Assembly: GCA_030062745.1 (NCBI GenBank)
Contig: CP099846.1
Span: 28,851,201-28,915,200, forward strand
Direction of reading: 5' to 3'
DNA: 64,000 bases
DNA from: Capitulum mitella
Lineage: Eukaryota > Arthropoda > Thecostraca > Pollicipedomorpha > Pollicipedidae
In this document: positions 33,655 through 42,722 of the stretch, in pieces
Layout of the letters: each line of letters starts with the position of its first letter
Position numbering within the stretch: position 1 is the stretch's first letter
Notes under the pieces: generated by a model
The model's database searches: none
What the model was told of the DNA's origin: nothing
What the model saw: only the letters and a program-made list of their open reading frames with translations
Position numbers and translations under genes: made by a program

Positions 33655-34265
33655 TTTGGCCAAATAATTTAAAACTAAGCTGATATGTAGCAGGCACATA
33701 AAAAACTACGTACACCAAATTGTAGAGCAATCGGGCAAACGGAAGGCACAGAATCAATCAATATTCGCCAGATGGCTTAAGGGCATACTTCTCAAACGCC
33801 ACTTAGCAGCACTCAAGTCAAGGTGCCTGACAAAGTTCCAGTTCGCCCAGAAATGTTTTTTGCCACACATATCGCGATACTTGGGGACATATTGTACTAC
33901 ATTTTCGCGAAGATCACGGCGGGCAACATGACTAAAACCAAAAATGTTCCATGTGACCTAGTCAGGTGAAAGGTCATCCCAAGGTCAACAAAAACAAACC
34001 CATTTAAGAAAGCTGGGGCATTTCACTTTTGAATGGCGCTAATCTCACATTTTTGTAACAAACTGTCGCCGACTTCTGGGCACTTGAATCATACAATGTT
34101 TTTAAAAGTCGGTAAGTTTTGATGATCTGTACCTTTGACCTCAGCGGCCTCCCAAGGCTAAATCTTCCTGGCCGACCATTTTTCGATAGGTACTATGAGC
34201 ATGCACCAAATTTCATCCAGATCGAAAGAGGTTGGATTAGTTCTTGTGCGATTTGACGTGGTGAC

Positions 34266-34602
34266 ACCCACACCCACACGACATACCGACAGACTGGATC
34301 GTTGTTAGATGTGATGATAACTAACCGTAAGGTAGTGCCTAGGTAGTGCCGGTAGTGCCTGTTGAATGTTGAACCTGGTTTTAACGTTGGTAGGCTCGAC
34401 CTACGGCGTTATATTGTAAGGGCATACGAGTCTTAATTATGTTTACAAAAATCTGGCTGTGTTATTCAGGCTTAACTGCATGCAATGTCATGTATACAAC
34501 AAATGCCAACTTTTCGCGAATTTCATTTCGGGGATGGGCGCGCATCCCTTCTAGAGTGACATCTACGAAGAAAAGGCTTGCTCTTGGCAGCATGATTCCG
34601 CC
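34266..34602. other. Short stretch without recognisable gene
   Basis: A small direct repeat GGTAGTGCC occurs three times at 34331-34360. Nothing else is supported. Confidence 0.4.
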
Positions 34603-34610
34603 ACTTGACC

Positions 34611-34878
34611 CGGGCATGTAGCAAAGAGGAAGGACCATGGGGGTCATGCCCCTCCCCCAAGCCAAAATAAGATATTTGGCGATTTCGCAGAAATACGGAA
34701 CAGTGATCATATATATGCTACAAAAGCGAACATAATGTTTTTTTCTGTCTGCTCAACATGATGTAATAAACTGTGCAAAACTGTTGCTTTTTCCCATAAT
34801 TTTTTCATACGCTAGTGGCATGTGACAAAGTCTGACATCTGGTCCCCACCCTTGAGGAAAGTCCTGCCTACGTGCCTG
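34611..34878. mobile_element. Small hAT-type MITE, 268 bp
   Basis: The left end CGGGCATGTAGC and the right end read inward, CAGGCACGTAGG, form a terminal inverted repeat of hAT type. Candidate eight-base flanks acttgacc (34603-34610) and tcttcacc (34879-34886) match at six of eight. Inside both ends are G-run stretches, as in the MITE at 17595. Non-coding. Confidence 0.65.
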
Positions 34879-35269
34879 TCTTCACCTGTACAAACAACGC
34901 TAGGTCTAGATGCATCTGATCTCGAATCTCCATGCCCAGCAGCTTTGTTGAAGAGTTACAGGATGGGGTCCTGACATCGAACCAAGAAACATACGATAGG
35001 TAGGCCAGCCATACATTGACTTCATTATGCATGCTGGCCCCTAAAATGTATCGGCTGCTCCGTTCCTGCAGCCCCGCCGTCATCTTGAGTTTTCTGTTAT
35101 TGCATGGCATATATACTCCGGTCCAAAGAGCGGGAAATCCCTGCATTTGCATAGGAGATGCAGCAGCCGCAAATGCATGCAGCGAAGCCATTTTTTCATG
35201 GCAGTTATCCCCACCTCCTAATGATAATCATCGCGATTACAAATTGGCCTTTTCGCTCCGCAGAACTCA

Positions 35270-35700
35270 CATCTGGCCGAGACGCAAACAGGCGGTGCCA
35301 CCGCGCAACCCGCGCCCTGCGCCACCTCAAACACGGCCCGTTTGTCCACCAAACAGCGGCCGGTGACGTCACGGCGGCCATGTTTGCCGAGCCGGCCGGC
35401 GGCCGCCGTCTGTTTGCCGCCGCCGCCGACCCGGAGCTGGGCAGGGCGCACGCGTGAGTCAGCGCCGCCGCCCGCGAGTCGGTGACCTGACCGCCAGGTC
35501 GCGCCCGCCGCTCGGCCGGCGCGGGCTCCCCGTCGGGCCGCCGCCCGCAGCGCCGAGGTGCGGCCGCGGCCGGTGAGAGGCCGCAGCTGGCGGCGCGCCC
35601 GCCGCTGCCGGACGTCTTGCAGGCGGCGGCCGGCGGTGGCGCGGCACGCCGGCCGGCACGGGACGATAGGGCGGGGGCGGTGGCGGAGGCGGCTGGGCTG
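35270..35700. promoter_or_regulatory. CpG-rich block
   Basis: Dense GCCGGCCGGC-type sequence with a CRE octamer at 35364. It could be an unmethylated promoter; no adjacent gene was recognised. Confidence 0.35.
35364..35371. promoter_or_regulatory. CRE octamer TGACGTCA
   Basis: Perfect octamer within GGTGACGTCACGG at the upstream part of the CpG block, a position often seen for functional CRE sites in CpG promoters. Confidence 0.45.
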
Positions 35701-36607
35701 CAGATGCTGGTGGCTGTTGCTGAGGAGAGACGGGTCGGTGTCAGGTGAAGAAGGCTTTTGGAAGGAGGGTGGGTCTGACGGAAGTGTGGGAGGTTGATGG
35801 AATTAGCCCTCTTCAGAAAGGGTTGGCTAGTGCGAAGTAACGTTGAGCTCATGGACGCAGCTAAAATGGTTGATCGGATTGTTGCGATAGGTCGTCGTCG
35901 TGGTCGATGAAAGCGTTATCAGAGGTCCCGGAAATAAACGCAACATCAGAAACGACCATGGGTTACTAGTGCTGTTACGTTGGTGCGGATCGAGATCACG
36001 ATTTAAGGACGAAGTCATGACCAAAAGCGCACAAAACAGAGTCTGGTACGATACAAGTGTTTGTGTACTAGATGGTTCCATATTTTCAGACGCTGGAAAA
36101 TTTCCTTCAACAGCGTGCAGATAACAGGAACCGGAAATGGCAGCAAGCGTTTAGCGAGGCCATCCAAAGACCGCAGGCAGCAGGGTTTTCTGGAAAGCGG
36201 GAATTCCCAAACCTTACTGCAGCCGCAGACATCATTCCCGTGATTTATAAATCAACACTTCTCTCGGCGAATAATACGACTTCAGGCGGCTGCAAAGCAA
36301 GGTATCCCGCAGCTCAGCCTCTATCTCTCTTCGTCTGACGGCAAGGCAATGGCAAGGGAGACTGAGTTAAGCAGTGAAAAAATGCACCTTGTTTCCGTCC
36401 GATCCAATGCGCAGATGGTTTCAAGGGACGGAACCTTTTCAAATCCGCCGTGATTCGGAGTAAGCTTTAGGATACACGAAGACATTTGTCACTGTACTTT
36501 ACTTCCGCACGTCACGCACACTGTACGGCAGCGGTGGATTGCAATCGGTGGTTTCAGACCCACGTGGGTTGCATGCGTGCATGCACTGGGTTATCACGTT
36601 GATCAGT

Positions 36608-36795
36608 GTCGAGTGCCTGTCTGTTCTGTGATTTCGTCCGTTCGTCCGTTTTAAGTTCGATGCATCCTTGGGCTTCGAGCTTAAAGCTCTCCACGCGTGC
36701 GTTCCCAGTCCGGCCGACGTTGTACAGTTTCGAGTGTCCTGTCTTTTCTGTGATTTCGTCTGTTCGTCCGCTTTAAGCTCGATGCATCCTTGGGC
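36608..36795 (+). repeat. Two-copy direct repeat, about 65 bp each
   Basis: The phrase TCTGTGATTTCGTCCGTTCG through TCGATGCATCCTTGGGC occurs at about 36608-36672 and 36730-36795, spaced about 122 bases. Family A copy 5 is inserted just after the second unit. Confidence 0.75.
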
Positions 36796-36806
36796 AATGA
36801 ATTTAA

Positions 36807-37325
36807 GCCTATTTCCGGAGGGCTGGACGGTATGGCCGATTCCTAGGGGGGATTGCCCCCCCCCCGGATTTCGAGAACACACATTCGATTTTATTGCGAC
36901 AAACGGCAATCGATTTTCCATGACGTAAACTACATTTTATACAAAAGAAGTTTTCAAACTCTTGAAAGGGGCGGATACAGAGGGGCAAAACAGTCAGAAT
37001 GGGGAACATTTTAGGACTTGTTATAACTCTGTCGTTTATGGTCCGATTTTGATGACATTGGCATGAATCGAGCGATTATGGAAGGGGCTTTTACCATTGG
37101 TCCATACATTTGAAATTTTGGGAAAATTCATGGACGTTCATAGTTTCCAAAAATAGGAGGATTAGTTTTTTTTAACTGGATTACCAAAGAGGTCAAAAAC
37201 ACTTTTTTTTTGGCTTCTACTAGTCATATCATGCTGAAGAAGTACAAATCGCATTGCAATGTTTGCATAATCTTGGCATAGGCGATGCCAGGGACATGAA
37301 AAGGGGAACTGTCATGGACATGCTC
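36807..37325 (+). mobile_element. TTAA family A element, copy 5 (3'-truncated)
   Basis: TTAA (36803-36806) is followed by GCCTATTTCCGGAGGG, the worn left terminus, then the family sequence as far as GGGGAACTGTCATGG. It stops before the DR1 cluster. A short TAGATAGATAAATAGATGG run follows the break. Confidence 0.8.
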
Positions 37326-37619
37326 TTAGATAGATAAATAGATGGATAGACGACATTTATCAGTTTGAAAGGCATATTACTCATGTGAACTATCGATTGG
37401 TGCAAAAGCGAAACACTTGGATCGAAGCATCTCTCGATGACATTGGCTCTGGATTGTTAAACATCTACATTAAACCAAACGCCACCGCACCCGACAGGCC
37501 CGCGTACCCGTAACAGCCGAAACCTCGTCGCCACACGCCTTGCACCGCCTCCGTTCAGTCGCTTTACCTCCTAGATTTCAGGAGGATACTTTTGGAACGT
37601 TCTGGCTACCATCCGACCC

Positions 37620-40600
37620 TCAGCGTCGGTTGGTTCAGTGCTGTAGATAAAGAGAATTAAGTTTTTCCGGCGACGAAATAGCGAGGAAGTAAAAATTTAG
37701 GATATGAGAAATCTCCGCAAACAGATGCCGTCGTAAGGTGGAATAAAGTGAGCAGTGCAAAACGAAATGACTTACAGTTTCAGATGGGTGGCCGCAGAGA
37801 CATTTCTGAGAGTCAGCAAGCTGGATGCGAAATAAATGGGCTTTCAATTTCGACATGCCCACTCTCAGCTGGTTACGGAGAATACTACCTGATTTTGACC
37901 CGCAGGAACGGTAATTTGGGAGGATGGGTACCCCAAGGTGCTGAACCACCGCACGTTGAAATGGTCCATGAGAGGTGCAAGTGCAGACAGGGAGCGGTAT
38001 TAAATTCTAAAGTCTTGTTGTGGCCGGTACAAAGGATCTTCGGAAAGCAGTAGTGAGGTTATCGGGAAGGGTGTGAAAATAGGCATTTCGAAGATTGAGG
38101 CTCGTGTCAGATTCCCTTGCTGGGGAAGAATGGATCTAATATAAGCTGGAATGCGTGACTGTGGCTCAAGTAACATGTAAAACAATGATGTTTTGTGTAT
38201 GTCATGTTTGTCTTAAGTGAGGCTCAGCCTAGTTCAAGTCTTAGTTTTTCGATTGGTGTCCTCCGCAGCGTTCCTGTCACAAGTCTCGTGCTCCTGTCTT
38301 TCTAGACGAAGGGCGTCGTTTACTGTTATGTTTCCATCGTAAACAGAGTCGCAGTAGTCGAAATAGGGTCTATATATGTCTTGTATATTTGGTCGAGAAT
38401 GGATCGTGGAATGAATGGGACTATTGGATATAAGGGATTAATTGATCTGTTTACTTGTTTATAAGGTCTTGCATATGGTGATGGAAATGCAATTCTTTCG
38501 GAATAGTAATTCCAAGATGCTTGCGACTGTCGGATAAAGGCATCTGTTGGCCGTCAAATGCCAGGTTGGGAGCATGTAGTGTCTTTCGGTTGGTAAATGC
38601 TTGCTGAACAGTTTTAGAGGCATTAAATGTAATGAACCATTTTTGGCCAAATCTGCGAATTTCATCTAAATCGAGCTCTAATGATTCCTGGACTGCTTGA
38701 AAGTTGTTTGGCGTATGGTGAGCGTAGAGCGAAGTATGATCAGCGAAGAAAAGGATGTCATTTGTAGTTTTTTTTTTAAGCTATTCCTTTCAAATGCATA
38801 AGGGCTAAAGGTGGGCCGAGAACAGATCCTTGCGGGCAGCCGGCGTTTAATGTGCGGATTGAAGAAATGGAGTTGCGAACTTTATTTGTTGTATGCGGTC
38901 TTTAAGATACGATTTAAGCCAAAACAGAAGGGAACCAACTATGCCGAATTCGATTTTGCACTTTTTAATAGTCCTTTGTGCCAACTTTTATCGAAGTATT
39001 TGGAACTGCTGAGATAGATCGCAGTGAAATCGCGACCTGTGTCCAATATCTTGAGAAAAGTTTGAAAGGGATACAGTGATTGAAGCTGAGTACTGTGATT
39101 TGGCCGGTACCCACTCTGTTTTTATCAGTAACTGATTTTCACACAAATTCCTATAAATATGTCTACAAAAAAATTCTAAAATTTTCGAAAGGAAATAACG
39201 ATATAGGCCGATAATTTGTGGGTTCATATGGCGAGACTTTGTTTGTAAAGATCAAATGGACTATTGCCTGTTTCCAGGTGTTCGCAAAAATGCCTAAGCG
39301 AAATGACCTGTTGAGAAGGTCACTGAGAAGCTGGACGATTATAATCGCCGAAAGCCTGATAATTTCCGTCGGCAGTAGATCGGGGCCGCTTAATTTGTTC
39401 GGATCTCGAGCATTTATGATTATTAGAACTTCGTGCTGGGAAACACTAAGATTTATATAAGATTATATAAGATATATATATATATATATATATAAGATAT
39501 ATATATATTATAAGATTATATAAGATATATAAGATTAAGATTGATAAGCACCGGCCTGATATCGTGAATATGTGATATGTGGTCTGGTGATATGTTAAGT
39601 TGTGACTGTGCAGCGAAATGGTCATTCGACAGCGTCGCCTTGTCTTTGTCGTCGGTCACAGTATGTCCGTCGGGGTGTTCCAGTAGAGGTGTTGCCGTGT
39701 CCTGTGTGCGTCCAATTGTGTTACGGAGTAATTGGTGGTATTTAGATGAATTGTGTTTGTGTTCAAGGGGTTTGCGCATCTGCTGGTCAATGTGTTGTTG
39801 TTTCAGACATCTGTTAACATCGTTTACTGTGTTTCGTTGCTGTCTCCAGCGGCACGAGTTATAGTCTGTCTGTGTCTGTTTGGTTAGTCTGTAAAGTCTG
39901 TCACGTTTTCTGATGTTGCGCTTCAGTTCACACGTTACCCAAGGTTTGTCAGCAGGTCGGGCTCGAGTTATTTTTGTAGGTATGGATACTTTGGCAGCTT
40001 CCAAAATGGCACTGGTGAACTCTGAGGTCGCTATATGGATGTCTTCTATGTTTGTTACACGTTTCCTTTCTGTATTGACAAGCAGTTGAATGAATCTGTC
40101 AGAGTCGAGTTTTTCATAGTCCACGAGGCTTTAAAAACAGTCGACGTATGGCCTGTGGGGACCTGGAGTCGAGCAAAAATCGAGAAATGGTCCAATTTTG
40201 AGGAAGAGGAAAGTGTGCCGCAGTCAGTTATGAGGTCGCAGTTATTTGTGAACATCGAGTCACGCAGACTGGCCGAACTTTCTGTCATTCTAGTCGGGTG
40301 GTCCATTAACTGGCGAAGATGAAGTGTTTCAGCCATGCCTTGCAATATTCTGTCAAATGGTGTGATGCCACTGTGTCTTTGTTAGTGGGAAGTGTTTAAA
40401 TATATCCTGCCTTCGGAGTCGTGTCGCCTGTGATTAGAATAGCCGAAGGATTGCGGGCGTAAGCCAGGCTGATACTTTCCATGGATCTATCGTTGAACAG
40501 GTCAGGTCTGTCTTCCGGTAAATTTGGCGGGAGATGGATGCAGCACATGATCAGTGAAGTATCAGTGAAGCGCTGCCGGTTTTAATTTTGCACCAGATCC

Positions 40601-40765
40601 ATTCTTCCCCTTCCAGTTCCAGATCACCGAGTCGGCTGATGCACAGGCGTGCTCGGGCATGGAGAACGGTCCCGCTCCGTATCTCATCCTATGACGCATG
40701 AAAGAAACATGGGACTGGTTCAGGGTAAACAAACAGGGGTTCACGCTCTAGTCCAATTTCGCTTT
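37620..40765 (-). mobile_element. Nearly full-length decayed LINE, Jockey/CR1-like
   Basis: Reading the minus strand: endonuclease pieces RLGDLELEGEEW and AILITGDTTP (40400-40760), then QLMDHPTRMTESSASL and KLDHFSIFA (40055-40345). Next is a 202-codon linker (39516-40124) with KPWVTCELKRNIRKRDRLYR. Reverse-transcriptase fingers IIGLYRYFLSKILEFF follow (38988-39227), then PQGSVLGPPLA (about 38840), the palm FADHTSLYAHH (about 38735), where the second catalytic Asp is His, and a thumb. The C-terminal end at 37635-37949 has LRVGMSKLKAHLFRIQLADS and a CxCGHPSETVSHFVLHC cysteine/histidine motif. Frames change several times and an AT microsatellite sits between linker and polymerase. It cannot be active. 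Confidence 0.85.
39452..39535. repeat. AT-rich microsatellite within the LINE
   Basis: Irregular units TATAAGAT and (AT)n form an 84-base run that is absent from LINE coding sequence and so arose or inserted after the LINE. Confidence 0.85.
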
Positions 40766-41566
40766 TGTAAGACCTAAAATATCTGCACTGTTGGTGTTTA
40801 AAATTGTTCAGGTTCGTCCAGTTTGTTGGGAAAAGTTTGTTGGGGGCCGGACAATATCCTCTTCACTTAAACCAAAAGAGTAGAGCGCAGCAACCGAGCG
40901 AGGGCGAACGACGGGCGAAGCGTCAGCGGTCCCGGAGGTGAATCTGGCTCGCCGAGGCACTGTGGACTGTCAGTGGCGGCGATCTGCATTCGAATGCGAA
41001 GAGACAAACGATGGTAGATGCTAGAGCGAACAAACACACACGCACACATGCAGAAAAACAACAGTACATGAAAAACATTACGAATAACGACACGAGGTGC
41101 AACAATCGTCAACCATAGCCATTAACAAGAGGGATGAAATCTTAGCTCTTCATTGAGTAGGTGAAAGTATACACACACACTGATATGAACAGCAATACCT
41201 CCTCAGGCAGCGGGAGCACTAGCAGCGTGTCGTGAGTGGGGGAGGGGCTTGCACGGGAGGGGAGGGCAATGGAGCGCAGGCGTGGGGCCCATCACCAGCC
41301 GACCAACGCGAATCTCACGTGCGGAACCAGAGTGCAAGCGCAGCAGAGACGGCGACCAAAGTACAAGTTGCTTCAGGCGCCACAGGTGCAAGCGTGGCGA
41401 AGTTATGAACAGTAGCGCGCATGTGCGCGCGATGTCCGCACCTGCGATTGAGAGATCGCACCTGACCCAGTGAAGGTGGCCACCTGCTGAGCGGCCACCA
41501 CAACCACACAGGTCGCGTTCACACTGCAGTCGCCCCTGTGATGTAGCAGGATCGTTTAATCCTCAG
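40766..41566. other. Stretch without recognisable gene
   Basis: An ACACACGCACAC run lies near 41035. No gene is supported. Confidence 0.4.
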
Positions 41567-42249
41567 GTCAGCTTACGACCTTTGATCTTAAATGGCTTTC
41601 ATTAACCCTAGAGTCACTTGGAATGATATTTTGTGCATTTCATATGATCTGAAAACGTTTCCAGTTATTTAAACTCACTCTATTTATAAAAAATCAGTTT
41701 TACGGCTGTTATGATATAGGGTGATTGCACTGACATATTAGATCATAACTCCGTGACCTGGCCTGATGTCAAGCTGAAACTTGATACACAAGTAGAGGAG
41801 ACCTTTCTACTTTATGTTTTCCGGATTTGGCATTTAAAAAAATAGCGCCGAAAATATTACAATAAAAACAAATTTTGACTACTTACCTTGAACTGACCTT
41901 TTGAAGTGACCTCAAATAAACAAAATCGTATTGGTATGTTGCCCAACTACTTACCCATATATACATATAAAGTTTTAGGTTTTATCTTAAAACCGTTAAT
42001 TTTGGCAGGCATTTTTCTTTTATCCTCAACAGGACCAAAAACAGCCTGAGGTGCCTCTCAAAAACGTTGCCTGACTCCACCCCTAAGCAAAACAGAATTA
42101 CGAAATTCTGTTGCAGCACGTAAGAAGAACAGCTAGGGAAAGTCGACAAGTTTCGTGACGCTGCGTCAGAAACCCTGGAATTTAGAAGCAAAAAAAAAGT
42201 AGGCAAAAAAAACCGAAGGGGAGGATTCAGCACCCTGCCGTGAATAGAG
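41567..42249 (+). mobile_element. TTAA family A element, copy 6 (5'-truncated, diverged)
   Basis: Similarity starts at the half-site cluster (AGGTCAGCTTACGACC) and runs to the right terminus CCGTGAATAGAG, followed by TTAG in place of TTAA. The DR1 site is worn to CGACCT-T-TGATCT. Confidence 0.8.
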
Positions 42250-42582
42250 TTAGAGTTTCCAACGCCTTCATTCCCAGGCCGACCAGAGAAACGAAATTCA
42301 AGCGAAAGATGGGAAAGAGAAATTGCAGATACATGACGGCGCTGCAGAAAGTTCAACTGAGGCTACTTCAGCCTGGGCACCAAACACTGCTGGTATTGTC
42401 GCTGCTTGGCGGGTCAGCCTATGTCCAGGCGTCAAGCACCCGATTACCGCACGCAAGTTACGCCCCAGGCGCCACAAGTAGAGGGGGGACTAAAATCAAT
42501 TTTTATCTTCTACAAGCTGATTCTAATGTGGTTATGTATTCTGATTATGATTCTGGTCTTTATTTCGTGATTTTACCTTGTT
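42250..42582. other. Spacer between copy 6 and the transposase element
   Basis: A 126-codon plus frame (42240-42620) overlaps both neighbours and has no recognisable domain. An AATAAA on the minus strand (42559-42564) lies just outside the left end of the next element and could serve as poly(A) signal for its gene. Confidence 0.4.
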
Positions 42583-42722
42583 TTAACCCTCCACACGAAG
42601 CATTTGACTTTTACCTATAGGTATGCCGTGCGGCGTACAGTGTACATTATACTAGCGTGAGAAAACGACCGTGTTCTGACGTCTTCAGATATATTTCTCA
42701 CGAATAACTACTCGTATCTACT

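Larger units (their letters stand above)
31152..34265. mobile_element. Long inverted-repeat (foldback-like) element with a nested insertion
   Basis: The left arm (31152-31928 plus 33116-about 33175) and the right arm (about 33420-34265) are reverse complements over roughly 840 bases, by eye about three-quarters identical. Shared landmarks in the same order are CTTTCGAT..GATGAAATTTGG, GTTAGCGCCATTC, CTAGGTCACATGGAACATT, GAAACACCACCACCAGTCG, AGTCCAGCATC and CCATTCGTAGTTTTTC. Family A copy 4 interrupts the left arm; the arm match resumes on the far side of it. The 240-base centre does not pair. No transposase frame is present. It may be one foldback element or two opposed insertions of one family. 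Confidence 0.75.
34887..36607. other. Stretch with a CpG-rich block, no recognisable gene
   Basis: Apart from the CpG block described separately, nothing is supported. The minus frame of 215 codons (35205-35852) crosses the CpG block and has low-complexity Pro/Ala/Arg composition, so it is not taken as coding. Confidence 0.35.

Noticed and set aside
35205-35852. 215-codon minus frame
   Set aside because: GC-driven frame across a CpG-rich block, with Ala/Pro/Arg-rich composition.
42240-42620. 126-codon plus frame beside the transposase element
   Set aside because: It crosses the end of family A copy 6, a spacer and the end of the transposase element, so it cannot be an old gene.
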